A stretch of 64,000 bases of DNA from Burkholderia sp. WSM2230 (GTDB lineage: Bacteria; Pseudomonadota; Gammaproteobacteria; Burkholderiales; Burkholderiaceae). The notes beneath the pieces are model-generated. The model saw nothing but the letters and a program-made list of their open reading frames with translations, was not told the DNA's origin and searched no databases. Made by a program: the position numbers and the translations under genes. The DNA lies in the NCBI RefSeq assembly GCF_000472445.1, contig NZ_AXAJ01000007.1:750-64749 (forward strand), written 5' to 3'. Each line of letters begins with the position of its first letter. The first letter of the stretch is position 1. Of the stretch, positions 1 to 8,531 are shown piece after piece.

Positions 1-162
1 GGCGTCACGGCGCCTCCGGGCAAGCGCATGGGCCACGCCGGCGCGCTGATCTCGGGCGGTGCGGATACGGCCGAAGCGAAGCTGGAAATCATGGACGCCT
101 GCGGCATCAAGGTCACGAAGAACCCGTCGGAAATGGCGCGTCTTCTGAAGGCGATGTTGTAG
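1..162 (+). CDS. sucD: Succinate-CoA ligase alpha subunit, C-terminal end (partial)
   Basis: Only the last 53 codons are inside the window; the frame is open from base 1 and stops with TAG. The peptide begins [20 protein letters not shown], the conserved block near the end of the ADP-forming succinyl-CoA synthetase alpha chain, which contacts the beta chain and CoA. The family role is the substrate-level phosphorylation step of the TCA cycle, as an alpha/beta complex in the cytoplasm. sucC would be expected just upstream, outside the window. No obvious terminator hairpin follows the stop. Identification rests on the conserved block alone but that block is distinctive. Confidence 0.9.
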   Translation, partial: GVTAPPGKRMGHAGALISGGADTAEAKLEIMDACGIKVTKNPSEMARLLKAML

Positions 163-646
163 CCCCTGGCGGCCTGGCAGGAGTTTGCCGATAACACTGT
201 GCATTTCGAGTCCAGCATCTGCTGGGCGTGGTCACGCAACGCTGTCACTTCACGTTGGCCGCGCGCCCGCAAAGCATCGATAACCATCGTCGGTGATAGA
301 GACTTGGAATGAACCAACGCGGCATGCGCCCAACACTGACCAGCGAGACCGCACTAGCGTGACTAACCGTGCAAATGCACCATGCATTACGGATTCCTAA
401 TGCAAATCATAAAATGTTTTCACTATTTCTTATCGACGTTCTCCCGCAGCATCCTCACAGATACGCTGCACCTCCGATGCCTTCGCTGGCCTCTTCGCAT
501 TCAGAGAATGCGGCTTTTCTTTAGTTAGCTTGCTCTGGCCGACCATCGACGCTTGATCGCATGCAAACACCGCAGCGAGAAAGCGATTAGATCACTCAAC
601 TCCAACGCGCCGCTCGAGCGCCACGGAATATGCAGGAGACGGAGAC
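163..646. other. Intergenic region between sucD and OFA antiporter gene
   Basis: This 484-base stretch has no convincing gene. The part around 370-430 is AT-richer than its surroundings and holds a possible -10 box TAAAAT at 410-415, which may serve the antiporter gene downstream, but no good -35 box goes with it. A short minus-strand open frame (about 165-355) has no start signal or family resemblance that I recognise. Confidence 0.4.
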
Positions 647-1975
647 ATGGGACATTCGAATGTAACGGTGAGCGGCCGCACACCGTTGTGGCATCACCGG
701 TGGGTACAACTCGCGATCGGCATCGTGTGCATGGGACTCGTCGCGAACCTGCAATATGCGTGGACGCTGTTTGTCGTACCGATGGACAACGCTCACCATT
801 GGGGACAGGCAGCGATCCAGACCGCGTTCACTATCTTCATCGTCACCGAGACCTGGCTTGTCCCTGTCGAAGGCTGGCTCGTCGACAAATTCGGACCGCG
901 CCCAGTTGTGATCGGCGGTTCGGTGTGTGCAGCTCTCGGCTGGATCATCGACGCGCATGCGAACAGTCTCACCGAACTTTACGCGGCCGCAGTCATCGCC
1001 GGCATCGGCGCGGGTTGTGTGTATGGCACTTGCGTTGGGACGGCGCTCAAATGGTTCCCCGACAAACGCGGTCTTGCAGCCGGTTTGACAGCGGCGGGTT
1101 TTGGCGCAGGTGCCGCAATCACGGTCATTCCGATTGCCAACATGATCCAGCATTCCGGCTACGAGCACGCGTTCATGTTCTTCGGCACTTTCCAGGGCGT
1201 CTGCATCCTTCTGCTGGCCACCTTCCTGATGCGGCCGAAGCCGCCTGCTAGTGCAGTGGCGGCTAAACGTGTCGTTGCAAGCAAGGTCGACTACACGCCC
1301 GGCGAGATGATACGTTCGCCGCTCTTCTGGGTTATTTATATGATGTTCGTCTTCGTTGCGGCGGGCGGCATCATCGCGACCGCGCAGCTTGGGCCGATTG
1401 CAAAGGAATACGGCTTCGCGAAGTTGCCGGTGAGTTTGATGGGCGTTACGCTGCCGCTGCTCACCATGACGCTGTCGATCGACAATCTGTGCAATGGCTT
1501 CACGCGTCCTTTGTGCGGCTTTCTGTCAGACCGCATTGGTCGCGAGAACACGATGTTCGTTATCTTTCTCGGTGAGGGCGTCGCGCTGCTCGGACTGATG
1601 CAGTTCGGCCACGACCCGTACGCATTCATGTTTTTTGCGGCCGCCGTGTTCCTCTGCTGGGGCGAGATCTTCTCGATCTTTCCGGCGACCTGCGCCGACA
1701 CCTTCGGAAGCAAGTACGCTGCGGCAAATGCTGGCACTCTGTACACCGCCAAAGGCACCGCCTCAATGCTAGTGCCGTTCGCATCGGTGCTGTCGGCAAA
1801 CGGTGGATGGAGTGCAGTTTTTATCTCGGCAGCTGTGGTGTCGATTGCTGCCGCGGTATGTGCGAAGTTCATCCTTGCACCTATGAGAAAGCGCTGGATC
1901 GAAAGCTCGGGTGCGCCAGCCGGCCTGATCGTCGCCGAGGCGCGGCTGCAGCCGAGCGACGCCTCGTCGGAATGA
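647..1975 (+). CDS. MFS transporter, oxalate/formate antiporter (OFA) family
   Basis: A 442-residue integral membrane protein with about 12 hydrophobic segments. It carries the OFA signature region LQYAWTLFVVPM near residue 40 followed by TETWLVPVEGWLVDKFGPRP, and a second-half repeat with DRIGRENTMF. OFA proteins such as OxlT exchange small carboxylates (oxalate for formate) or take up monocarboxylates across the inner membrane; the true substrate cannot be read from sequence. The ATG at 647 follows GGAGACGGAGAC, a good ribosome binding site. No oxalyl-CoA decarboxylase or formyl-CoA transferase lies nearby, so oxalate is not supported by context. A close paralogue sits at 56318-57655 on the other strand. 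Confidence 0.85.
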   Translation: MGHSNVTVSGRTPLWHHRWVQLAIGIVCMGLVANLQYAWTLFVVPMDNAHHWGQAAIQTAFTIFIVTETWLVPVEGWLVDKFGPRPVVIGGSVCAALGWIIDAHANSLTELYAAAVIAGIGAGCVYGTCVGTALKWFPDKRGLAAGLTAAGFGAGAAITVIPIANMIQHSGYEHAFMFFGTFQGVCILLLATFLMRPKPPASAVAAKRVVASKVDYTPGEMIRSPLFWVIYMMFVFVAAGGIIATAQLGPIAKEYGFAKLPVSLMGVTLPLLTMTLSIDNLCNGFTRPLCGFLSDRIGRENTMFVIFLGEGVALLGLMQFGHDPYAFMFFAAAVFLCWGEIFSIFPATCADTFGSKYAAANAGTLYTAKGTASMLVPFASVLSANGGWSAVFISAAVVSIAAAVCAKFILAPMRKRWIESSGAPAGLIVAEARLQPSDASSE

Positions 1976-2096
1976 GTAGAAATCTTGAGCGCGTAGTTGG
2001 GCCTAACTCATACGGCGGGCCATCGAGGACAGACGTTATCGGAGAACTGTTTTTGGGTGGCGGCCGTAACGGGGATTCGAGCCAGTAGACGCCGCG

Positions 2097-2402
2097 GTGA
2101 GTTCGTCGAGCGAGGCGCCTACGTCGCCAGGTGATCGCTTTTTTACGTCGACATCGGCGGCGCGCCCCTTCGCCTTATCCATATCCGCGCCTCGCTCGGC
2201 ACGTCGGCGTCGCCGGCGCTACAGCGAAGAATTCAAGGCTCGGGGTGTTGCCGCTTGCGAGGTAACCGGCGTGTCAGTTGCTGGCGTCGCTCGGACTCCA
2301 CCGACTCCGGCATGTTGCTGTTTGCACTGGCCGCGATGCCCGTGGAGCCGGCTGGCGCACTGCGCCGGTTCCGGCGTCGCATGCACGCTTGCGCGAGCGT
2401 GA
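2097..2402 (+). pseudogene. IS66-type transposase accessory protein remnant
   Basis: Around 2199-2291 the frame reads an arginine-rich stretch followed by YSEEFKARGVAACEVTGVSVAGVA. This matches the helix-turn-helix N-terminus of IS66 family TnpA-like proteins (COG2963), where YSxEFKxxVVAAC and GVSxAxVA are standard. The match stops abruptly after VAGVA; the expected HGLNANLLRRW continuation is absent in all frames, so the piece is truncated or frameshifted. No second IS66 gene and no terminal inverted repeats are visible. The rest of 1976-2529 contains nothing else that I recognise. It is probably the scar of an old insertion next to the LysR gene. Confidence 0.5.
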
Positions 2403-2529
2403 TCTCGCGCGAGGAGGATGTGTCCGACGTTCTGCCACGCCTGCCCCAGAGCTGGAACATCGTGGACGAAGCGCGCTGCAAAAGATTGCATGACCACAAG
2501 GACACCGTTACCTGCAATCCCCGTTTCAA

Positions 2530-3501
2530 TCAGGGCTTCGATTCGCCGCACGCCTTGAACGCACGGCGCAATCCCAACTGCGGATACGCGCTCTCCAATG
2601 TGCGCAAGTCGGCGCGCATCTCTTCGACGATCCAGTCGCGCACGTTCGCCACAATGGGCCGCAAAGGCCGGTTGGCCGGCGACACCAGGCAGCATCGCCG
2701 GTTGGTCACGATGATTTGCTCTTCAGCGGGCACCAGCGCGCGCTGCGAGAGCCAGTGCGAGACCACATTCAGCCAGCCGAGCGCGATGCCCTGGCCGAGC
2801 AGCGCGGCCTGCACGACGATCGCGTAGTCGTTGAAGCTGAGCATGTTCGCGACGCGCCGGCCGTGCTCCTCGAACGCGCCGAAACGGTGGTGCCAGCCAC
2901 GCTCTTCGTCGTCCATCACGATGACGGTATCGCCATGCTCGCGGCCCGCCTCGGTTTGCGCCGTTTCCTGATAGCGCGGGTTGCATACAGGCAGCAGCGT
3001 TTCGGGTATGACGAGCACGCTGTTCTCGTCGATTTCGTCCGCGTGCAGAAAGCGCATGCCGAGATCGACGTCGACCAGCGGTCCGCCAATGCGCCCGGAA
3101 ATAAGCTGAAACCTCAGATCAATCGACGGAAACGCCTGGTTCAACCGGCTCATGCGCGGCATGAGCCAATGCGTGGTGAAGCCCGTGGACACCGATAGCG
3201 TGACCGATTCGACACCGGTGGCGCGCGCTTCGATTTCGCGTATCGCGCTTTCTATGCCGTTGAATCCTTCGGAGATCTTGCGATACAGAATGCGCCCGTT
3301 CTCGGTCAGCTCGATGCCGCCGCGCACGCGCTCGAAAAGCCGCACTCCGATGTGATCTTCCATGCGCGCGAGCATGCGGCTCACGGCGGGCTGGCTCACA
3401 TAGAGTTCCTGCGCGGCACGTGTGAAGTTGCCGCAACGCGCGGCGGCTTCGAAGACGAACAGCGCATTCGCGCTCGGCAATTTTTTGCGTAGATTCGGCA
3501 T
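2530..3501 (-). CDS. LysR-type transcriptional regulator, GcvA-like
   Basis: A 323-residue LysR family regulator. Residues about 9-68 form the winged helix-turn-helix (FEAAARCGNFTRAAQELYVS, QPAVSRMLARME), followed by the linker helix and a periplasmic-binding-like effector domain from about 95. The ATG at 3501 gives the usual LysR N-terminus. It is divergent from the ABC transporter operon starting at 3602, and the 100-base gap holds two short palindromes overlapping a promoter, so it most likely controls that operon and itself. The effector is unknown; a polyamine or related amine is a reasonable guess from the neighbours. Confidence 0.88.
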   Translation of the reverse strand: MPNLRKKLPSANALFVFEAAARCGNFTRAAQELYVSQPAVSRMLARMEDHIGVRLFERVRGGIELTENGRILYRKISEGFNGIESAIREIEARATGVESVTLSVSTGFTTHWLMPRMSRLNQAFPSIDLRFQLISGRIGGPLVDVDLGMRFLHADEIDENSVLVIPETLLPVCNPRYQETAQTEAGREHGDTVIVMDDEERGWHHRFGAFEEHGRRVANMLSFNDYAIVVQAALLGQGIALGWLNVVSHWLSQRALVPAEEQIIVTNRRCCLVSPANRPLRPIVANVRDWIVEEMRADLRTLESAYPQLGLRRAFKACGESKP

Positions 3502-3521
3502 GACTTCATGTTATGCCTGAT

Positions 3522-3565
3522 CCAACAATTTGGGAATTGCCGCCAAAAAGTTTGGCACCTATATT
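3522..3565 (+). promoter_or_regulatory. Promoter and LysR-type palindromes of the polyamine-type operon
   Basis: TTGCCG at 3537-3542 and TATATT at 3560-3565 are separated by 17 bases and make a good sigma-70 promoter for the plus-strand operon. Two dyads overlap it: CCAA-caat-TTGG at 3522-3533 and GCCAAA-aag-TTTGGC at 3542-3556, the second lying between the -35 and -10 boxes. This is the arrangement expected for sites of the divergent LysR protein. That this regulator binds them is inference. Confidence 0.5.
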
Positions 3566-3601
3566 TTCCCTACCGAAGGCCCTTAAGCGAGAAAAAACGC
3601 A

Positions 3602-4675
3602 ATGGACGCACGAGCGAAAACAGGAGTCTCCATCCGGTCGGCAGGCAAGCGGTATGGTCCGGTGGTCGCGCTGGACGACGTTTCGCTTGACATCGAGCCC
3701 GGCGAATTCGTCTCGCTGCTCGGGCCCTCCGGTTCGGGCAAGACGACGCTGCTCGGCATTCTCGGCGGCTTTGTTCAACCCAGTTCGGGTTCGGTGTGGG
3801 TGGGCGAACGTGACATTACATTTGCGCCGCCGCACAAGCGCAATATCGGCATCGTGTTCCAGAACTACGCGCTGTTTCCGCACATGACGGTCGGCGAGAA
3901 CGTCGCGTTCCCGTTGCGCGCGCGCCGCCAGCCGAAAGCCGGTTGGGCGAAGAAAGTGGCCGACGCGCTTGCAATGGTGGAACTGAGCGGCTTCGAGTCG
4001 CGCAACATCAACCAGCTTTCGGGCGGTCAACGTCAGCGTGTCGCGCTTGCAAGGGCGATGGTCTTCGAGCCGCAACTCATTCTGATGGACGAGCCGCTCT
4101 CCGCGCTCGACAAGCAACTGCGCGAAACCATGCAGATCGAACTGCGGCGACTGCACCGCAAGCTCGGCGCGACGATTGTCTACGTGACGCACGATCAGCG
4201 CGAGGCGCTCACCATGAGCGACCGCGTGGCCGTGCTGAAGAACGGCAAGCTGGTGCAGATCGATACGCCCGAGCGTCTGTACGACCGGCCTTGCGACGCG
4301 TTCGTCGCGAGCTTCATCGGCGAGGCGACGCTGCTCGACGTGAGCCGCGCCGGCAACGACGCCGTGCGCCTCGGCGACGCGCTGCTGCTCACCGCGCACC
4401 CGTTGCCACACGGCGAGCGTTTGCTGCTTGCGGTGCAGACCGAAAAGCTCGTGATCGACGGCGGCGCGGCGGCGGCCGCAAACCGGCTGTCGTGCCGCGT
4501 GACGGAAGTGCTGTACCAGGGCGAGAGCCTGCGCGTGTTCGCGGCGCTGCCCGACGGCACTTCCATCAGCCTGCGCCAGCCCGGCAATCACGACGCGCGC
4601 CGCCGCATTCCATCACCAGGCGAGCCCATGACCGTGATGCTGGATCCGCAGGACACCATCGTCGTACCCGCCTGA
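3602..4675 (+). CDS. ABC transporter ATP-binding protein, spermidine/putrescine (PotA) type
   Basis: A 357-residue ATPase of the polyamine/iron/opine importer class. Walker A GPSGSGKT is at residues 41-48, the Q-loop lies in VFQNYALFPHM near 88, the signature LSGGQRQR near 139, Walker B LILMDEP near 160, and the switch histidine is in YVTHDQREA. A TOBE-like domain fills the last hundred residues. It should power uptake through the permeases at 6802-8504, with the binding protein at 10227-11270. The ATG at 3602 lies soon after the promoter, with GAGAAAAAACGCA as a weak ribosome binding site. First gene of a six-gene operon. Confidence 0.9.
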   Translation: MDARAKTGVSIRSAGKRYGPVVALDDVSLDIEPGEFVSLLGPSGSGKTTLLGILGGFVQPSSGSVWVGERDITFAPPHKRNIGIVFQNYALFPHMTVGENVAFPLRARRQPKAGWAKKVADALAMVELSGFESRNINQLSGGQRQRVALARAMVFEPQLILMDEPLSALDKQLRETMQIELRRLHRKLGATIVYVTHDQREALTMSDRVAVLKNGKLVQIDTPERLYDRPCDAFVASFIGEATLLDVSRAGNDAVRLGDALLLTAHPLPHGERLLLAVQTEKLVIDGGAAAAANRLSCRVTEVLYQGESLRVFAALPDGTSISLRQPGNHDARRRIPSPGEPMTVMLDPQDTIVVPA

Positions 4676-4740
4676 CTTTTCTCGCTGCCCGCCTGGGGCT
4701 TACCTCTTTTGAACTCGCGCAACCCGCAAAGGATGATGCA

Positions 4741-5451
4741 ATGAAGCTCACCGATTTCAAGGTCCTGACGTTCGATGTCGTCGGCACGCTGATCAACTTC
4801 GAACAGGGCGTGCTCGCGTCCGTGCGGCGCCTTGGCGGCGCGGCGGCAAAAGACCTCACGGACGATCAGATCTTCGAACCGTATATGCGCGGACGCGCGA
4901 AGTACCCGGGCCGCTCGAGCCACGAGATGGCGAACGTCTATCTGTCGCTCGCAAAGGAGCTCGGTCTGCCCGACGACGCGCAGTCTGCCGCCGCGTTTCA
5001 GCGTGACGTGCTGGAATGGCCCGCGTTCGAAGATTCGGTGCAAGCGCTAAAGCGACTGCGCAAACACTACCGCCTCGTCGCGATGACGAATGCGGACCGC
5101 GTCGCGTTGTCCGCTTACGCGCACACGCTCGGCGATCCGTTCGACGATACGGTGTGCTGCGACGAAACCGGTGTCGCGAAGCCGGACCCGCAATTCTTCG
5201 CCTATAACCGTGGACGTCAGGCTGCGTTCGGCTTCAAGTTCAACGAGATTCTGCACACGGCGCAAAGTCAGTATCACGACATCGGCATCGCGACGAAGCT
5301 CGGTTATGCGACCTGCTGGATCGAGCGTCGTCAGGGCATGAAGGGCTTTGGCGCGACGCCGGTCCCCGAAGCCGTGACGACGCCGAGCTTCAAATTTGCG
5401 ACGCTCGGCGCCCTTGCCGACGCTGTCGAAGCCGAAGCGCGCGCCGCGTAA
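4741..5451 (+). CDS. HAD-superfamily hydrolase, haloacid dehalogenase type II-like
   Basis: A 236-residue HAD protein. Motif I is FDVVGTL with the nucleophile aspartate at residue 12; motif II is AMTNAD, motif III includes the lysine in VAKPDPQFF, and YHDIGIA lies at motif IV. The second aspartate of phosphatase-type HADs (DxDxT) is replaced by Val, as in dehalogenase-like members, so phosphatase activity is less likely. It follows the ATPase gene by 65 bases and ends 4 bases before the amine oxidase gene, so it belongs to the operon. The start follows AAAGGATGATGCA. The substrate is unknown; its conserved place among amine uptake and oxidation genes suggests a job in that pathway. Confidence 0.8.
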   Translation: MKLTDFKVLTFDVVGTLINFEQGVLASVRRLGGAAAKDLTDDQIFEPYMRGRAKYPGRSSHEMANVYLSLAKELGLPDDAQSAAAFQRDVLEWPAFEDSVQALKRLRKHYRLVAMTNADRVALSAYAHTLGDPFDDTVCCDETGVAKPDPQFFAYNRGRQAAFGFKFNEILHTAQSQYHDIGIATKLGYATCWIERRQGMKGFGATPVPEAVTTPSFKFATLGALADAVEAEARAA

Positions 5452-5455
5452 AGCC

Positions 5456-6805
5456 ATGCTCGCGCCCGCTATTCCCAACGTCTTGCAGCGCCCCCAGCCC
5501 GATTCGTTATGGCGGGCGATGGCCGCTCGCTCCCCGGAAAAGCAGGCGCCCCTCAGCATGGGCGCGCCGCTCGCGCGCGATCTTCTGGTCGATGTGGCCG
5601 TGATCGGCGCCGGTTATTCGGGCCTCGCGGCTGCATATGCGCTGCAAAAACGCGGCGTCGACTGTGCGGTGTTCGATGCTAATCCGGTCGGCTGGGGCGC
5701 GAGTGGGCGCAATGGCGGCGTGGTGTCGTCGAAGTTCCGTTTGTCGTTTCCGCAGATCGACAAGCTGCACGGACTCGATACCGCGAGGCGCATGCACCGG
5801 CTCGCGCACGAAGGCGTGCGCGTGGTGGAATCGTTCGTCGACGAGTTCGGGCTCGAGCGCGCGCATTTCGAGCATACGGGCAGCCTGCGTTGCGCGCATA
5901 CCGAGCGCGCGTTCGCAGCGATTCGCGCCGAAGCCGATTGGGTGCGTACGCAACTGGGCGATACGTCGATGAGCGTACAGTCGCGCGAGGAAGTGACGCG
6001 CGAGACGGGCTCGGCGGGATTCGTCGGCGGCGTATTGAGTGCCGACGCCGGCACGATTCTGCCGCTCGAATATGTCTGCGGTATCGCACGAGGTCTCACC
6101 GCGCGCGGTGTGCCGATCTACGAAGCCACGCCGATAGTGGACATACAGCGTTCCGCGCGTGGCTCCGGCGGCGCCGTGCTGCAAACCCCTGGCGGAACCG
6201 TGCATGCAAAGCAGGTGATTGTCGCGACCAACGCGTATTCTGATCTGACGTCCGCGACCGCTGCCTATCAACGCGAGCTCGTGCCGTTTCGCAGCGCGAT
6301 GATCGCGACCGCGCGTCTGCCGGTGGAACTCGATGCGCGCCTGATGGTGCAACGCCGCAGCTATACTGAAACGCGCCGCATGATGAAGTGGTTTCGCAAG
6401 GTGGATGGCCGCATGCTGTTCGGCGGACGCGACGCGTTCGGCAAGGAAGGGCAGGCGACTGGCTTCGACGCATTGCGGCGCGCCATGGTCTCGCTGTTTC
6501 CCGAACTCGCGGATGTGCGGATCGAGTACCAGTGGTCGGGTTATGTCGGCATGACCTTCAACGCGTTGCCGCACGTTGGCCGAAGCGACGACGTCACGAC
6601 TTTTTGCCTGGGCTACAACGGAGCCGGCGTGGCGATGGCGTGCCTGCTCGGCCAGCATGCCGCGGCGCTTGCGCTCGGCGAAACGCCGGAACTCGCGTTG
6701 CTTGGCCAGCAAGGCTTGCGGCCCGTGCCGTTTCATTCGCTGCGCGCGCCCGGTGTTCGCATGGTCGCCGCGTGGTATCAGTTTCTCGACGCCGTGGGTG
6801 CATGA
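5456..6805 (+). CDS. FAD-dependent oxidoreductase, gamma-glutamylputrescine oxidase-like (DAO family)
   Basis: A 449-residue flavoprotein. The Rossmann FAD motif VIGAGYSG is at about 49-56, followed by GWGASGRNGGVV, a hallmark of the PuuB/OrdL group of amine oxidases; the C-terminal FAD contact is CLGYNGAGVAMA. Such enzymes oxidise an amine or secondary amine with oxygen to an aldehyde, ammonia and peroxide. The aldehyde dehydrogenase at the end of the operon would remove the aldehyde. I chose ATG 5456, 4 bases after the previous stop, rather than an upstream in-frame start inside the HAD gene. The stop overlaps the next start. Confidence 0.85.
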   Translation: MLAPAIPNVLQRPQPDSLWRAMAARSPEKQAPLSMGAPLARDLLVDVAVIGAGYSGLAAAYALQKRGVDCAVFDANPVGWGASGRNGGVVSSKFRLSFPQIDKLHGLDTARRMHRLAHEGVRVVESFVDEFGLERAHFEHTGSLRCAHTERAFAAIRAEADWVRTQLGDTSMSVQSREEVTRETGSAGFVGGVLSADAGTILPLEYVCGIARGLTARGVPIYEATPIVDIQRSARGSGGAVLQTPGGTVHAKQVIVATNAYSDLTSATAAYQRELVPFRSAMIATARLPVELDARLMVQRRSYTETRRMMKWFRKVDGRMLFGGRDAFGKEGQATGFDALRRAMVSLFPELADVRIEYQWSGYVGMTFNALPHVGRSDDVTTFCLGYNGAGVAMACLLGQHAAALALGETPELALLGQQGLRPVPFHSLRAPGVRMVAAWYQFLDAVGA

Positions 6806-7713
6806 TGACGACAGCCAAACGGATTTTTCAGGAACCCGCCTTGATGCAGACCGCCGCGCTGGACCCGTCGGTGCGCCATCAGCAACGCGAGGACCGCGCG
6901 ATGCTGCTGTTGCTCGCGCCCGCGCTGTTGGTCGTCGTGGCGCTGCTGGTGCTGCCGCTCGCGTGGCTGTCGTGGCAGTCCGTCTGGCATGACGGCGGCT
7001 TCACGCTCGTCAACTATCGGCGCATTTTCACCGGCACCTATCTCGACACGTTCCTGCTCACTTTCAGGCTCAGCGCGATTGTGACGGGCATGACGCTACT
7101 GCTCGGTTATCCCGTTGCATACTTCGCGGCTTCCGTTTCGCCGCGATGGAGCGCGCTGATACTCGGCATGGTGATCCTGCCGTTCTGGACCAGCGTGCTG
7201 GTGCGCACTTACGCATGGCTCGTGCTGTTGCAGCGCACCGGTCTCATCAACAAGGCGCTGCTCGAAATGGGGCTCGTGGATCGACCGGTGCAGCTTGCCT
7301 ACAACCAGTTCGGCACGATCCTCGCGATGGTGCATATCCTGCTGCCGTTCATGGTGCTGCCGCTTTATTCTGCAATGCAGAAGATTCCGGCGAATCTCTC
7401 GCAGGCCGGCGCGAGTCTCGGCGGGTCGCCGTGGCACGTTTTCTGGCGCGTGTTCCTGCCGCTGTCGATGAGCGGCGTGGTCGCCGGCGTCACGCTGGTC
7501 TTCGTGCTGTGCCTCGGCTTTTACATCACGCCTGAGCTGATGGGCGGCGGCAAGTCGATCATGGTGTCGATGGTGGTGAGCCGCAACGTCGAGATCTATA
7601 ACAGCTGGGGAGCGGCGAGCGCGGTGAGTGTCGTGTTGCTCGTTTGCGTGTTCGCGATCTTCTATGCCGCGAGCCGCGTGATTCCACTCGAAAAGACTTT
7701 GGGTGCGAAATGA
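6802..7713 (+). CDS. ABC transporter permease, PotB type
   Basis: A 303-residue inner-membrane permease with six predicted helices; the first is LLLLAPALLVVVALLVLPL. The cytoplasmic EAA loop (SQAGASLGGSPWHVFWRVFLPLS) contacts the ATPase. It is the first permease of the polyamine/opine-type importer. The start at 6802 overlaps the stop of the amine oxidase gene (ATGA), with a second ATG at 6805 also possible. Its stop overlaps the start of the second permease in the same way, showing translational coupling. Confidence 0.88.
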   Translation: MMTTAKRIFQEPALMQTAALDPSVRHQQREDRAMLLLLAPALLVVVALLVLPLAWLSWQSVWHDGGFTLVNYRRIFTGTYLDTFLLTFRLSAIVTGMTLLLGYPVAYFAASVSPRWSALILGMVILPFWTSVLVRTYAWLVLLQRTGLINKALLEMGLVDRPVQLAYNQFGTILAMVHILLPFMVLPLYSAMQKIPANLSQAGASLGGSPWHVFWRVFLPLSMSGVVAGVTLVFVLCLGFYITPELMGGGKSIMVSMVVSRNVEIYNSWGAASAVSVVLLVCVFAIFYAASRVIPLEKTLGAK

Positions 7714-8504
7714 ACAGGATTCCGTTCGGCAGGGTCGTGCTCGGCGCGTTGGTCGTGCTGATCCTCATCTTCCTGATGCTGCCGGTGCTGATCGTCGTGC
7801 CGCTGTCGTTTTCGGACACGCGCTTCATGACGTTCCCGCCGCCCGCGTATTCGTTGCGCTGGTACCACGCGTTCTTCGACAACCCCGCATGGATCGACGC
7901 GGCGCGCGTCACGCTCACCGCGTCCGTTTGCGCGGCGCTGCTCGCTACGCCGCTCGGCGTTGCCGCGGCCTATGCGATCCAGCACGGCACGCATTGGTCG
8001 ATGCGCTATCTGCGCACGCTGCTGATGTTGCCGCTGATGGTGCCGATCATCATCGTCGCGGTGGGCGTGTTCTTCGTTTTCACGCAGGCCGGTTATGTGA
8101 ATACGCTAGGAGGACTGATCGTTGCCGATACGATGCTCGGGCTGCCGTATGTGCTGATTTCCGTCGGCGCGGACTTGCGCACGTTCGACCGCATACAGGA
8201 GATGGTCGCGCGCAGCCTCGGCATGAATCGTCTGCGCAGCTTTCTCACGGTGACGCTCCCGCAGATCAAGGCGAGCGTGATTTCTGGAGCGGTATTCGTG
8301 TTCATTCAGGCGCTAGATGAAACCGTGGTCTCGCTGTTCATTTCCGGCGGCACGAATCAGACGCTCACGCGCCGCATGTTCGTTACGCTGCGCGACGAGA
8401 TCGATCCGACCATCGCCGCGATCAGCACGATGCTGACCGCGCTGACCTTGTGCCTCGTGATGATCGTTGTCGTGAGCAGGCGTTCGGCCAGCGCGCGGGC
8501 GTAA
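7710..8504 (+). CDS. ABC transporter permease, PotC type
   Basis: A 264-residue permease with a first helix at residues about 8-30 (VVLGALVVLILIFLMLPVLI) and the EAA loop MVARSLGMNRLRSFLTVTLPQIK, typical of the second permease in PotABCD-like systems. It should form a heterodimer with the 6802-7713 product. ATG 7710 overlaps the previous stop by four bases. I rejected the longer upstream start because it would lie deep within the first permease gene. Confidence 0.88.
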   Translation: MNRIPFGRVVLGALVVLILIFLMLPVLIVVPLSFSDTRFMTFPPPAYSLRWYHAFFDNPAWIDAARVTLTASVCAALLATPLGVAAAYAIQHGTHWSMRYLRTLLMLPLMVPIIIVAVGVFFVFTQAGYVNTLGGLIVADTMLGLPYVLISVGADLRTFDRIQEMVARSLGMNRLRSFLTVTLPQIKASVISGAVFVFIQALDETVVSLFISGGTNQTLTRRMFVTLRDEIDPTIAAISTMLTALTLCLVMIVVVSRRSASARA

Positions 8505-8531
8505 TTTTCATTTCACCAGATCGGGAAGCGG

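Noticed and set aside
165..355. Short minus-strand frame after sucD
   Set aside because: Reads as plausible protein for about 60 codons but no start signal, no family match and no conserved neighbour support it.
2097..2402. Intact insertion sequence
   Set aside because: Only the N-terminal helix-turn-helix of an IS66-type accessory protein remains; there are no terminal repeats, target duplication or second transposase gene.
5507..6736. 409-codon minus-strand frame opposite the amine oxidase gene
   Set aside because: The opposite strand encodes a clear FAD enzyme with all motifs; the antisense product is Arg/His/Ala-rich low-information sequence.
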